A stretch of DNA of 64,000 nt, taken from assembly GCA_027013095.1 (NCBI GenBank), contig JALUYI010000052.1, forward strand, positions 62,001 through 126,000. The letters are read 5' to 3'. Both the position numbers and the translations under genes were made by a program. The DNA comes from Paracoccaceae bacterium (GTDB taxonomy: Bacteria > Pseudomonadota > Alphaproteobacteria > Rhodobacterales > Rhodobacteraceae). A model generated the notes under the pieces. The model ran no database searches. It saw only the letters and a program-made list of their open reading frames with translations, and was not told where the DNA came from. Every line of letters begins with the position of its first letter. Within the stretch, counting starts at the first letter, position 1. Of the stretch, positions 10,771 to 19,415 are shown piece by piece.

Positions 10771-10797
10771 TTTGCAGAAATACTCCCGCCGGAGGCA
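10771..10797. repeat. Rhodobacterales-type intergenic repeat
   Basis: The spacer after hslU holds a GC-rich inverted element around ACTCCCGCCGGAGGC next to TTTGCAGAAAT. I recall this CTCCGGCGGGAGTATTT motif as a frequent intergenic sequence in Rhodobacteraceae genomes, often at operon ends. In this window I noticed only this copy. It may act in termination for the convergent hslU and smr genes. Confidence 0.45.
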
Positions 10798-10800
10798 AGT

Positions 10801-10836
10801 GTTCCTACCTGCGCCGCCGTTCCTACCTGCGCCGCC
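10801..10836. repeat. Perfect tandem duplication of an 18-bp unit at the smr 3' end
   Basis: GTTCCTACCTGCGCCGCC occurs twice without a gap (10801-10818 and 10819-10836). The second copy carries the smr stop codon (complement of CTA at 10823-10825) and its last Arg codons; the first copy is the same sequence lying just past the stop. The unit is a multiple of three, so loss of the first stop would extend the protein by six residues. Confidence 0.85.
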
Positions 10837-11422
10837 GGAGATAAACGTAATAGGCTCCGCTTCCGCCGTGCTTGGCGTGTGCCTGCGTAACCTGCAGAAC
10901 GCGCGGGGCCATTTCGGGCTGGTGCAACCACTCGGGAACCGCGTGTTTCAGAATTCCGCGCCGCTGGGGCATAAGCTGATCCCCACGGGGCATTTTTCCT
11001 TTACCAGTAATAACCAGAACCAGACGTTTGCCGGAATCGTGACTTTGCCGAATATAGGCCATCAGCGCCGGATGCGCTTCGGCCTGCGTCAAACCATGCA
11101 GATCAATCCGGCCTTCAACCTTCAGCTTTCCCTTTTTCAGGCGATCAAAATTCCGCCGATCCATATTCGGGCTGACATTGGAAAGCCTGGTATCGAGGTC
11201 AGGCTGCAGCAAAACCTGCACCCGTGGCAGCGGCGGTCCGCTCCCCAAATGAAACAACCGATCAGATGGAGAAACTTGGGAAATCCCGGCTGTTTTCCGC
11301 GCTTTATGCTTTACCTCAGGGTTATCTCGCAACACATTCAACGGCTTGGCTTTTTTCACAACTTCTGCCCACAGGAGTCGCTCGCTTTCGCTCAGGTTTC
11401 GAAACTTTTTCGAACGGGTCAC
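10823..11422 (-). CDS. Smr-domain (MutS2-type) nuclease-like protein
   Basis: The 199-residue protein carries a C-terminal Smr domain (about residues 103-190) with IDLHGLTQAEA and the LVITGKG motif, ending in HGGSGAYYVYLRRRR. Smr domains bind or nick nucleic acids; stand-alone forms are common in alphaproteobacteria. The basic N-terminal 90 residues are low-complexity and likely flexible. The gene starts three bases after mltA, as the last member of the leftward tim44-mltA-smr run. The last codons lie in an 18-bp tandem duplication. Confidence 0.88.
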   Translation of the reverse strand: MTRSKKFRNLSESERLLWAEVVKKAKPLNVLRDNPEVKHKARKTAGISQVSPSDRLFHLGSGPPLPRVQVLLQPDLDTRLSNVSPNMDRRNFDRLKKGKLKVEGRIDLHGLTQAEAHPALMAYIRQSHDSGKRLVLVITGKGKMPRGDQLMPQRRGILKHAVPEWLHQPEMAPRVLQVTQAHAKHGGSGAYYVYLRRRR

Positions 11423-11425
11423 GAT

Positions 11426-12478
11426 CTAGCTCCCCGGCACCAGACGGTTGGCGATCTCGATTGGCAATAGCTCGACCATTCGGCCCGTGTTGTGGATCTT
11501 GCCGGCGCGCTGACCTGCCGTGTCTCCGGTGCCAAAAAATATGTCGGCGCGCTGCGGGCCCTTGATCGCTGCACCGACGTCCTGGGCCACCATCAAACGA
11601 CGCATCGCCGTCTGCCCACCCATCTCAATCCAGACCGGCGCCCCCAGCTGCGTGTATTTCGGATCAATCGCCAGCGAGCGCCCGGCACTCAGCGGTCGTT
11701 CCAGCGCGCCCAGCGGTCCGGTCTTGCCCGGGTTGGTCCCAAGCCTGCGAAAAAAGACATATGAGGGGTTGAACTCCAACGCTTCCAGCCCCTTTTTCGG
11801 GTTCTTTCGGAACCAGTTGCGCAGACCGGTGATGGACGCCTGCGAGGCCGGGATCTCGCCCCGTCGCACCAGCTCACGCGCGGCCGAACGATATATATGG
11901 CCGTTTTCCCCGGCATATCCGACCTGTATCTGGTTACCGTTGGTCAGATTGATCCGGCCCGAGCCCTGCACGTGCAGGTAATAGGCGCCAACCGGGTCGT
12001 TCACATAGGCGATCTCCAGTCCCTTGTGCTCCAATGCGCCGGCGTCGATTGCCTTGCGCGTCAGCCCCGGATCTTTCGGTTTCAGATCTGGTGGCTTCAT
12101 GTAGATCGGGTATTTATATTCTCCGACCCGATAGAGCGAGCCTTTCAGGATCGGCTCAAAATATCCGGTGAACAGGGCTGTCTTGTCGGGGCGCACGACA
12201 ACGGGCAAAAAGAACAGTTCGAAAAATTGCCGCGCATCGGGGCCAGTCTTGGCCAGTTTGCACAAGGGGCCCCATGGTTTAGCCGATATATCATCGCAGG
12301 ATTTGACAAACGCCGCCAATGCCGCCCGCTGATTGTCCTTGGTCCAACCAATAAGGTCATCAAATCCGATAAGGCGGTATCGCGGCGAGGCGGCCAATGC
12401 CGATGCGGGCGCCGCGACAACAGCCACTGCCAACAGTGCCGGCTGGATCAGGTTCCACCACGTCCGTCTCCGGCTCAT
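11426..12478 (-). CDS. mltA: Membrane-bound lytic murein transglycosylase A
   Basis: MltA cleaves peptidoglycan glycan strands in the periplasm. The 350-residue product starts with a signal peptide (MSRRRTWWNLIQPALLAVAV, cleavage near ALAAS) and lacks an obvious lipobox Cys, unlike E. coli MltA. It contains the MltA double-psi barrel with FTGYFEP (about residues 103-109), YVNDPVGAYYLHVQGSG and the C-terminal 3D domain, seen as DVGAAIKGPQRADIFFGTG. It overlaps the tim44-like gene by four bases. Confidence 0.94.
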   Translation of the reverse strand: MSRRRTWWNLIQPALLAVAVVAAPASALAASPRYRLIGFDDLIGWTKDNQRAALAAFVKSCDDISAKPWGPLCKLAKTGPDARQFFELFFLPVVVRPDKTALFTGYFEPILKGSLYRVGEYKYPIYMKPPDLKPKDPGLTRKAIDAGALEHKGLEIAYVNDPVGAYYLHVQGSGRINLTNGNQIQVGYAGENGHIYRSAARELVRRGEIPASQASITGLRNWFRKNPKKGLEALEFNPSYVFFRRLGTNPGKTGPLGALERPLSAGRSLAIDPKYTQLGAPVWIEMGGQTAMRRLMVAQDVGAAIKGPQRADIFFGTGDTAGQRAGKIHNTGRMVELLPIEIANRLVPGS

Positions 12479-13140
12479 CCGCCCGTGGCCACCAGCTGCC
12501 AGTTCGGGTCATCACTGCCCATGACGCGGGCAAAGGTCCAGATATCCTTTTGACGTTTCAGCTCATCAGGGTTGCCCTCGATGATCTCGCCGGCCGTATT
12601 GCGCACAACCGAGGTCAACTCGCCAACAAATTTGACCGTGATTTCGGCCTCTTTGCTGGTGGAATCAAAATTTGCCTCGGTCAACTTCAGTTCACGAATG
12701 CCGATAAAGGTCGAGTCGATGCGCAACCCCTCGGCATCGCGCGCATCCAGCACACTGGCAAAACTGTCATAAACGTCAGACGCCAGAAATTGGCGCAGCG
12801 TATCCCGGTCTCCACCTTCAAAGGCCATCAGGATCATCTCATAGGCAGTGCGGGCGCCCGAGAGGAATTCATGTACAGAAAATTCCGGCTCGATGCGCTT
12901 CATTGCCGCCAATGCCTGACCGGATTTGCTTTTTATATCAACGTAATCCGCAATATCATGGTCGATCCCGCCCTCGATGACCGCAAGGTCGGGCCGGCTG
13001 GCCACAGGCCCAGGTTTTGCGGGCAAATCTCGGGGTGGTTCCTCAAAACCGGTGCGGGTGCCCAGAACATTGCGCAGGCGCAAGATCAGGAAAACAGCAA
13101 TTCCTGCCAGAACAATCAATTGTATAATGGCGGAATTCAT
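12475..13140 (-). CDS. Tim44/TimA-like membrane-anchored protein
   Basis: The 221-residue protein begins with one membrane helix (SAIIQLIVLAGIAVFLILRL) and then a soluble Tim44-like domain (about 80-220), with FLSGARTAYEMILMAFEGGD and the final WTFARVMGSDDPNWQLVATGG. Bacterial Tim44-like proteins are relatives of the mitochondrial import motor anchor; the alphaproteobacterial role is not settled. An upstream ATG at 13173 is in frame, but the start at 13140 puts the helix at the N-terminus. It is first in the tim44-mltA-smr operon and divergent from fxsA, with secB nearby. Confidence 0.88.
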   Translation of the reverse strand: MNSAIIQLIVLAGIAVFLILRLRNVLGTRTGFEEPPRDLPAKPGPVASRPDLAVIEGGIDHDIADYVDIKSKSGQALAAMKRIEPEFSVHEFLSGARTAYEMILMAFEGGDRDTLRQFLASDVYDSFASVLDARDAEGLRIDSTFIGIRELKLTEANFDSTSKEAEITVKFVGELTSVVRNTAGEIIEGNPDELKRQKDIWTFARVMGSDDPNWQLVATGG

Positions 13141-13259
13141 AAAGGCGCTCCTCTGAAAATGCACGCGGGTCATGGAAACCTGCTCTCATTGCACATATGT
13201 ATGTCACAGCCGTGGTCAAGTCCACCGCGCGAACCCGGACGATTATGCGGAGAATAAAT

Positions 13260-13748
13260 ATGTGGCTGTTCCTGTTGTTTATCGGCGTGCCGATCATCGA
13301 AATTGCCCTGTTTATTCAGGTCGGCGGTGTGATCGGGTTGTGGCCGACGCTGGCAATCGTGGTTCTAACCGCGTTTCTGGGCACCTCTTTGATGCGGGCG
13401 CAGGGCATCATGACACTGAACCGCCTGCAAGAGGCCCTTGCGACCGGCGGTAATCCCACCGATCCCATGGCGCAGGGAGCGATGATTCTGGTGGCTGGCG
13501 TTTTGTTGCTGACACCGGGGTTCTTTACCGACGCAATCGGTTTTGCCCTTCTTATCCCGCCGGTCCGCGTCGCGTTGATGCGCTGGATCGCGGCGCGGCT
13601 GGATGGCTCGGGGGTGTTCTTTGCAACATCGACCGGTGGGTCCCGTGGTCGGCCCGACAAAAACGACGCGATTGATGGCGATTACACGGTTCTGAACGAG
13701 GATAGGGCCGATCGGCCGCGCGGCTCCTCGGGCTGGACCAAGAGATAG
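13260..13748 (+). CDS. fxsA: FxsA family membrane protein
   Basis: FxsA is an inner-membrane protein known in E. coli for easing exclusion of phage T7 by the F plasmid. The 162-residue protein has the conserved start MWLFLLFIGVPIIEIALFI, a second helix (GLWPTLAIVVLTAFLGTSLM) with the following RAQG, and a third with PGFFTDAIGFALLIPPVR, all family hallmarks. The tail is hydrophilic. The start at 13260 is preferred over 13197 because it opens directly with the first helix. It is divergent from the tim44-like gene and followed by secB. Confidence 0.92.
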   Translation: MWLFLLFIGVPIIEIALFIQVGGVIGLWPTLAIVVLTAFLGTSLMRAQGIMTLNRLQEALATGGNPTDPMAQGAMILVAGVLLLTPGFFTDAIGFALLIPPVRVALMRWIAARLDGSGVFFATSTGGSRGRPDKNDAIDGDYTVLNEDRADRPRGSSGWTKR

Positions 13749-13823
13749 GATATTGATCCATTGATGCGCTCTTGCCCCTCTGATAGGGGTGGCGCCGGAA
13801 AACATTATTTCAGGAGCTTACCA

Positions 13824-14321
13824 ATGGCCGACGAACCAGAAACACAGGAAAATGCCGAGATTCAGCAACCGCGGATGCAGATTTTCGGACAGTTCATCCG
13901 CGATTTATCGTTTGAAAATGTGGCCGCGCAAAAAGGGTTCGAGGGCGACACCCAGCCGGACGTTCAGGTGCAGGTCAATCTGGATGCGCGCCAACGCGAA
14001 ACCGATGGGAATTTCGAGGTTCTGCTAAAGCTGAACATCGAATCCAAGGTCAAGGATGCCGATCAGGTCCTGTTTATATTGGAAATCGAATACGCTGGTC
14101 TTTTCCATATCGAGAATGTCCCCGACGATCAGCTGCATCCGTTTCTTTTGATCGAATGTCCGCGCATGCTGTTCCCGTTTGTGCGCCGCATTGTCAGCGA
14201 TATCACCCATGATGGTGGTTTTCCGCCGCTGAATTTGGAGAACATCGATTTTCTGATGCTGTATCGCCAAGAGCTGCAGCGTCGCGCCGAGGCGGAAAAA
14301 GCGGGCAACCCCATCGTTTGA
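13824..14321 (+). CDS. secB: Protein-export chaperone SecB
   Basis: SecB is the tetrameric cytosolic chaperone that keeps preproteins unfolded and passes them to SecA. The 165-residue protein shows the family core: QIFGQFIRDLSFENV, a VQVNLDARQRETDGNFEV strand region and ECPRMLFPFVRRIVSDITHDGGFPPL. The ATG at 13824 follows AGGAG with good spacing; the frame is open from 13761 but without likeness. Its 3' end lies 15 bases from the convergent dnaQ end. Confidence 0.97.
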   Translation: MADEPETQENAEIQQPRMQIFGQFIRDLSFENVAAQKGFEGDTQPDVQVQVNLDARQRETDGNFEVLLKLNIESKVKDADQVLFILEIEYAGLFHIENVPDDQLHPFLLIECPRMLFPFVRRIVSDITHDGGFPPLNLENIDFLMLYRQELQRRAEAEKAGNPIV

Positions 14322-14336
14322 CGCGGGATCCGATAT

Positions 14337-15035
14337 TCAGACGCTGGTAAATTTTCGCCAGACCGCCTCATCCCCCAGTTCGGAAATGAATTCCTCGTGA
14401 CGTCTGGCCTCATCCGGGGTCAGGCGCGGAGGCAAAGGGTGCGGACGCTGCGGAAGTTTCTCTAGCGTGTTCATGCCGCCTCGTGTGGCGGGATCGCCGT
14501 CGATGCTCAGGCCGAAATCGGGCTGACGACCGCCGATCAATTCCAGATAGACCTCGGCCAAAATCTCGGAATCCAGAAGGGCCCCGTGCTTGTCCCGGCC
14601 GGAATTGTCCACCGAGAAACGCCGACACAACGCGTCCAGAGAATTCTGCGCTCCGGGAAATTTCTTGCGTGCGATTTCCAGCGTATCCAGCGCCTGAGAC
14701 ATGGGCAATTGCGGTAAATCACACAATTTCAGCTCGGCATTCAGGAATTTCATGTCAAAGCTGGCGTTGTGAATCACCAGCGGGGACTGGCCGATAAACT
14801 CCAGAAAATCGGCAGCAATCTGGCGGAAAACCGGCTTGTCAGCCAGAAATTCGTCGCCAAGCCCGTGAATGGCAAAGGCCTCTTGGGGCATGCTGCGTTC
14901 GGGGTTGATATATTGATGATAGACAGCGCCCGTGGGCATGTGGTTCAACAGTTCGACCGCACCGATTTCGACAATCCGGTCCCCCCGGGCCGGATCGAGG
15001 CCGGTTGTTTCTGTATCCAGAACAATTTCACGCAT
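14337..15035 (-). CDS. dnaQ: DNA polymerase III epsilon subunit (3'-5' proofreading exonuclease)
   Basis: DnaQ proofreads for the replicative polymerase. The 232-residue protein has DEDDh exonuclease motifs: Exo I DTETTGLDP (Asp7, Glu9), Exo II HNASFDMKF (Asp94) and Exo III HGALLDSEI (His150, Asp155). A C-terminal tail of about 60 residues follows. The start at 15035 is chosen because homology begins at MREIVLDTETT. It overlaps coaE by eight bases and is the last gene of maf-aroE-coaE-dnaQ, the leftward operon pointing away from the proposed origin. Confidence 0.96.
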   Translation of the reverse strand: MREIVLDTETTGLDPARGDRIVEIGAVELLNHMPTGAVYHQYINPERSMPQEAFAIHGLGDEFLADKPVFRQIAADFLEFIGQSPLVIHNASFDMKFLNAELKLCDLPQLPMSQALDTLEIARKKFPGAQNSLDALCRRFSVDNSGRDKHGALLDSEILAEVYLELIGGRQPDFGLSIDGDPATRGGMNTLEKLPQRPHPLPPRLTPDEARRHEEFISELGDEAVWRKFTSV

Positions 15036-15642
15036 CGTTTTCAATCCTTTGGTGCAGGCTTTGCAATATCCGGGCCACATCTTGTTGGGCAGACTGGGGG
15101 GTTGTCGTTTTCACAATATAATCGGCGCGCGCGCGTTTTTCATAATCGGGCATCTGTTTTTTCAAAATCGCCGCAAAATGCGCCTCGGTCATGTCATCAC
15201 GCGCCAGAACCCGAGCTTTCTGCACATCCGGTGGTGCGGTAACCACCAGAACAGCGTCAACATTCCTGTCACCGCCGGTTTCAAACAACAGCGGGATATC
15301 GACCACCACAACGGGGTGCCCCTGTTCAGCCGCGGTCTTGATGAACCGGGCGCGATCCGCGGCGATCAAGGGATGCACGATGTTTTCCAGACGCGAAAAA
15401 GCGGTAGGGTCGCTGGCGATCCAGTCCTTTAGAACGGCGCGGTTGACGCCAGTTTCATCAACCGCCTGCGGGCAGAGTCGCGAAATTTCCTGAACCGCGG
15501 CGCCATTGGGTCCATAGGCCTTGTGGACGGCGGCGTCTGCATCCCAGACCGGCACCCCCGCGTCGCGGAAAAATCCGGCGGTCGTTGTTTTTCCCATTCC
15601 GATTGACCCCGTAAGGCCCAGAATGAACGGTTTTTTTTTCAT
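15028..15642 (-). CDS. coaE: Dephospho-CoA kinase
   Basis: CoaE phosphorylates dephospho-CoA in the last step of CoA synthesis. The 204-residue protein starts with the P-loop LGLTGSIGMGKTT (residues 8-20), then DADAAVHKAYG, a VVDIPLLFETG motif (about 92-102) and an R-LARDD lid region. It overlaps aroE by four bases and dnaQ by eight, so translation is probably coupled through the operon. Confidence 0.96.
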   Translation of the reverse strand: MKKKPFILGLTGSIGMGKTTTAGFFRDAGVPVWDADAAVHKAYGPNGAAVQEISRLCPQAVDETGVNRAVLKDWIASDPTAFSRLENIVHPLIAADRARFIKTAAEQGHPVVVVDIPLLFETGGDRNVDAVLVVTAPPDVQKARVLARDDMTEAHFAAILKKQMPDYEKRARADYIVKTTTPQSAQQDVARILQSLHQRIENDA

Positions 15643-16475
15643 TTTGCCAAAACCGCCTGCCGTAGCGCATCATCGACGGTGGGCCGTTTCTGGAACCACG
15701 CATCAAATCCCGGCACGGCCTGATGCAACAACATGCCCAGACCATCGACGACCTGGCACCCTTTGGCCGCAGCATTGCGCAACAGCGGCGTTTCCAGAGG
15801 GGTATAGATGATATCGGTGACCAGCGTGCCGGATTTTATCGCATCCAGCGGAAAATGCAGCTCGGGCTGGCCGGTCATTCCCAGCGAGGTGGTGTTGACC
15901 AGTGTTCCGACATCGCCAAGACTGCGGGGCGCGGCGCTCCAATCGACGACATGGACGCGGGCGCCGAAATGCTCACGCAGCATCTCGGCGCGGGTGCGAG
16001 TGCGGTTAACCAGCCAGATCTCGGGTGCGCCTTCGTTCAACAGCGAGGAAATCACTGCGCGCGAGGCGCCACCCGCCCCCAGAACCATCGTCGGGGCGGT
16101 GCGCACCTGCCAATCCGGCACCGCCTGACGGATATTGGCAATAAAACCATAACCGTCGGTATTGTCCGCCCGAACGCGCCCGTCCTTTAGAAACGACAGC
16201 GTATTGGCGGCACCGATCAGGGCGGCCCGATCGGTGATGACATCGGCAAATGCCAGAACCGCCTCTTTGAAAGGCAAGGTGACGTTAGCCCCGCGAAAGC
16301 CAAGCTGGGGCAAAAAGCGGATTGCGCTTTCCAGATGTTCGCGGCTCAGCTCGATGGGAACATAATACCCGCTGATTCCATATCGCGCCAGCCAGTGCCC
16401 ATGCACGCGCGGCGAAAGGCTGTGTGCAACCGGAGAGCCAATCACGCAAGCCAGTGGTATCTTGTCATGCGTCAT
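15639..16475 (-). CDS. aroE: Shikimate dehydrogenase
   Basis: AroE reduces 3-dehydroshikimate with NADPH in aromatic amino acid synthesis. The 278-residue protein shows the substrate-site motif SPVAHSLSPRVHG (residues 14-26), a catalytic Lys in NVTLPFKEAV, the dinucleotide-binding GAGGASRAV (about 133-141) and the NTTSLGM segment. A four-base overlap with maf and with coaE places it in the middle of the operon. Confidence 0.96.
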   Translation of the reverse strand: MTHDKIPLACVIGSPVAHSLSPRVHGHWLARYGISGYYVPIELSREHLESAIRFLPQLGFRGANVTLPFKEAVLAFADVITDRAALIGAANTLSFLKDGRVRADNTDGYGFIANIRQAVPDWQVRTAPTMVLGAGGASRAVISSLLNEGAPEIWLVNRTRTRAEMLREHFGARVHVVDWSAAPRSLGDVGTLVNTTSLGMTGQPELHFPLDAIKSGTLVTDIIYTPLETPLLRNAAAKGCQVVDGLGMLLHQAVPGFDAWFQKRPTVDDALRQAVLAK

Positions 16476-17071
16476 TTTTGCAAAACCCCCGCTGTCGCCA
16501 GATAATTCAGTATTTCGACCAGTGGCATACCAAGAACGGTAAAGTGGTCTCCTTCTATACGGGAAAACAGGCGAACACCATAATCCTCCAGACGATATGC
16601 GCCAACCGTATCCAAAACATCCGCGCCGACTCGCGCAATATAATCCTCAAGGAACTGATCGGAAAAATCCCGCATCCAGAGGCGGGTTTCGGCGACGTGA
16701 CGCCAGACCGGCCGACCGTCGCGCATAATGACGGCTGCCGACAAAAGCCGGTGCTGCCGTGAGCGCAGATCCAGCAGTTGGGCAATCGCCGCCTCGGTGT
16801 TTGCGGGCTTGGACAGGATGCGCCCATCGCATTCCAGCACCTGATCGGCCCCGATCACGACCGCTTCGGGGGTCTTGTTTGACAGGCGCGCGGCCTTCAT
16901 CTCAGCCAAGGCATCTGCCACATCCCGCGGGCTGGCCTGTTGGTCCAGCAACGCTACCTTGACTGCCTCTTCGTCCACGGCAGCGGGTTGCGCGGTAAAC
17001 TCAACGCCCGCTGCACGAAGCATGGCGATTCTGGCGGCTGATTTCGAGGCAAGAATTATCTTTGGCGACAT
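16472..17071 (-). CDS. maf: Maf-family nucleotide pyrophosphatase
   Basis: Maf proteins hydrolyse non-canonical or canonical nucleoside triphosphates and are linked to septum control. The 199-residue product begins IILASKSAARIAMLRAAGV, a variant of the usual S-x-S-P-R-R start (here SKSAAR lacks the Pro), and contains VVIGADQVLECDG and a C-terminal Arg/Glu-rich motif ending GMPLVEILNYL. The start at 17071 is preferred over 17101 by homology. It is the first gene left of the proposed oriC and is transcribed away from it. Confidence 0.92.
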   Translation of the reverse strand: MSPKIILASKSAARIAMLRAAGVEFTAQPAAVDEEAVKVALLDQQASPRDVADALAEMKAARLSNKTPEAVVIGADQVLECDGRILSKPANTEAAIAQLLDLRSRQHRLLSAAVIMRDGRPVWRHVAETRLWMRDFSDQFLEDYIARVGADVLDTVGAYRLEDYGVRLFSRIEGDHFTVLGMPLVEILNYLATAGVLQK

Positions 17072-17497
17072 ACAAAACCCCTGTGGATATTTACCGTTCA
17101 ACGCCTGTATGAATCACCGTTTTGAGGGTTACAAGCGCGGGAATTTGGAATGGACGCTGTTTGTCCCCGATTTTCCCGTTTCTGTCCACAAGGGACAATT
17201 ATTTTTCGTCGTGTGGACAATTGAGCATCATGCGCTCGGGATATTTTTATCCCCGTATTTATCCGCGATAGAGAGGCCAGTATTAAATTTAACTAATTGA
17301 TTTTATTTATTATTAAAATATTACCAACACTCGTTTACTGTTTTATCCCCAATTGTGATATTTCTGATTTCTCCGCTTGAACGGGGGATGAAATCAAGAA
17401 TCCCATGTTTGCCCCGCGTCTTCAAATACAACAACTTTCTCTTTTAAACTATTTATATTAGGAAGGCCGAAATCTATGCGCGACAAAAGGGCATCAC
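17072..17497. other. oriC: Candidate chromosomal replication origin oriC
   Basis: This 426-base gene-free stretch lies between the diverging maf and hemJ genes. Near-consensus DnaA boxes (TTATCCACA or its complement, 8 of 9 matching) occur at 17082-17090, 17212-17220 and 17343-17351, with weaker ones (7 of 9) at 17182-17190, 17247-17255 and 17259-17267. An almost pure A/T tract at 17281-17323 is a good unwinding element. Two GANTC sites (17111-17115, 17398-17402) fit CcrM methylation control. In alphaproteobacteria such as Sinorhizobium, oriC is known beside maf-aroE-coaE-dnaQ on one side and hem genes-rho-mnmE-mnmG-rsmG-parAB on the other. No direct proof is possible from sequence alone. Confidence 0.8.
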
Positions 17498-17950
17498 ATG
17501 TCGGATTTTCTGCTTTCTGTTTACCCTTGGACTAAGGCGCTGCATGTAATCTCGGTGATTGCATGGATGGCAGGAATGTTTTATCTGCCCCGTCTCTTTG
17601 TCTATCACGTCGAAAATGCGGGAAATAACCCTGAGAGCACGCAGCTTTTTATTGTTATGGAACAAAAGCTGCTGCGCTTGATCATTAATCCGGCGATGAT
17701 CTCGGCGTGGGTCTTTGGCGGGATGTTGATCTCGACCCCAGGAATTGTCGATTGGTCACAAGGCTGGCCTTGGGTCAAGGCGGCCATGGTTCTGTTGATG
17801 ACATGGTTTTATCACTGGCTGGTGCGTCGGCGCAAAGAGCTGAAAGAGGACCGCTGCACCGTCACCGGAAAACAGTTCCGCCTGATGAACGAGGTGCCGA
17901 CGGTCTTGATGGTGGTGATCGTCATCATGGTTATCGTGCGTCCGTTTTAG
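17498..17950 (+). CDS. hemJ: Protoporphyrinogen IX oxidase HemJ
   Basis: HemJ (formerly UPF0093) oxidises protoporphyrinogen IX in haem synthesis at the inner membrane. The 150-residue protein has four hydrophobic helices and the family start YPWTKALHVISVIAWMAGMFYLPRLF, with the conserved His16, plus WPWVKAAMVLLMTWFYHWLVRR. The gene is first to the right of the proposed oriC and is followed by rho. hemE, present next to hemJ in several relatives, is not in this window. Confidence 0.94.
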   Translation: MSDFLLSVYPWTKALHVISVIAWMAGMFYLPRLFVYHVENAGNNPESTQLFIVMEQKLLRLIINPAMISAWVFGGMLISTPGIVDWSQGWPWVKAAMVLLMTWFYHWLVRRRKELKEDRCTVTGKQFRLMNEVPTVLMVVIVIMVIVRPF

Positions 17951-18094
17951 ACGCCTTCCCGAGCCGCGATTGACAGGCGAGGCCGTTCAGGTGTAAAAGC
18001 GCGGCCAGCCTGGCCGTCCGGCCGTCAAGGTGTTCCCTGTTCTTATCCATTGGCACCGCAAGACGTCCGTTTTGCCGGTGAACCGGAGCTTTGC

Positions 18095-19366
18095 ATGACC
18101 CAAGAAAAACTGTTTTTGTCTGAACTCAAGGCCAAATCGCCCGGTGATCTGTTGCACTTGGCAGAAGAGCTGGAGATTGAGAACGCCTCAACCATGCGCA
18201 AGGGCGACATGATGTTTGCGATCCTGAAAGAGGTCGCCGAGGACGGTGTCGAGATATCTGCCGACGGGGTGCTTGAGGTCATGCAAGACGGCTTTGGGTT
18301 TCTGCGCTCGCCTGAGGCTAATTACCTGCCGGGCCCCGAGGACATTTACGTCAGCCCGTCGCAGATCCGAAAATATTCGTTGCGCACCGGTGATACGCTT
18401 GAGGGTGTCGTGCGCGCCCCCGAAGAAAACGAGCGGTATTTTGCTCTGGTCCGGGTGACAACGATCAATTTCGTTAGCCCCGAGGATGCCAAGCACAAGG
18501 TTCATTTCGATAACCTGACCCCGTTATACCCGGATCGGCGGCTGATCATGGAGGTCGAAAATTCCGAGATCAAGGACAAGACAGCGCGGGTCATCGACCT
18601 TGTGGCGCCAATCGGCATGGGCCAGCGGTCGTTGATCGTGGCGCCTCCCCGGACCGGCAAAACCGTGATCCTGAAAAATATCGCACATTCCATCGAAAAA
18701 AATCATCCAGATGTTTTTCTGATTGTTCTCTTGATCGACGAGCGCCCCGAGGAGGTGACGGACATGCAGCGGTCGGTCAAGGGTGAGGTGGTGTCCTCGA
18801 CCTTTGATGAGCCGGCAACGCGGCACGTCGCGGTCAGTGAGATGGTTGTGGAAAAGGCCAAACGACTGGTTGAGCACGGCCGCGATGTGGTTATCCTTTT
18901 GGACTCGATCACCCGTCTGGGGCGCGCCTATAACACGGTGGTTCCCTCGTCTGGCAAGGTTCTGACCGGCGGTGTCGATGCCAATGCGCTGCAACGGCCA
19001 AAACGGTTTTTCGGGGCTGCTCGGAATATCGAGGAAGGCGGCTCACTGACCATCATCGCAACTGCCCTGATCGAAACCGGCAGCCGCATGGACGAAGTGA
19101 TTTTTGAGGAATTCAAGGGCACCGGCAACTCGGAACTGGTTCTGGATCGCAAGGTCGCGGACAAGCGCGTCTATCCGGCAATCGACATCCTGAAATCCGG
19201 CACCCGCAAAGAAGAGCTGCTGGTCAACAAGACCGACCTGACCAAGACCTTTGTGTTGCGCCGGATCCTGAACCCGATGGGCACGACCGATGCGATCGAG
19301 TTCCTGTTAAGCAAGCTGAAACAGACCAAGACCAACGCCGATTTCTTCGATTCCATGAACACATGA
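18095..19366 (+). CDS. rho: Transcription termination factor Rho
   Basis: Rho is the hexameric RNA helicase that ends transcription of untranslated RNA. The 423-residue product has the N-terminal RNA-binding domain (about 1-130), Walker A APPRTGKT (183-190), [13 protein letters not shown] and [13 protein letters not shown]. The start at 18095 is chosen by homology ([20 protein letters not shown]); the frame is open from 18050. The 144-base spacer after hemJ (17951-18094) is a plausible place for leader autoregulation, but no clear hairpin with a T-run was seen. Confidence 0.97.
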   Translation: MTQEKLFLSELKAKSPGDLLHLAEELEIENASTMRKGDMMFAILKEVAEDGVEISADGVLEVMQDGFGFLRSPEANYLPGPEDIYVSPSQIRKYSLRTGDTLEGVVRAPEENERYFALVRVTTINFVSPEDAKHKVHFDNLTPLYPDRRLIMEVENSEIKDKTARVIDLVAPIGMGQRSLIVAPPRTGKTVILKNIAHSIEKNHPDVFLIVLLIDERPEEVTDMQRSVKGEVVSSTFDEPATRHVAVSEMVVEKAKRLVEHGRDVVILLDSITRLGRAYNTVVPSSGKVLTGGVDANALQRPKRFFGAARNIEEGGSLTIIATALIETGSRMDEVIFEEFKGTGNSELVLDRKVADKRVYPAIDILKSGTRKEELLVNKTDLTKTFVLRRILNPMGTTDAIEFLLSKLKQTKTNADFFDSMNT

Positions 19367-19415
19367 ACCAAGGCCCTGTCCCGTGGCAGGGCTAGGGTTG
19401 GGCAGAGGCTTTGCG

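Noticed and set aside
17281-17460. CtrA-type TTAA-N7-TTAA sites in oriC
   Set aside because: Several TTAA tetramers exist but none was found at the N7 spacing.
19373-19392. Terminator between rho and mnmE
   Set aside because: GCCCTG and CAGGGC form a six-base-pair stem, but no T-run follows, so support is too weak.
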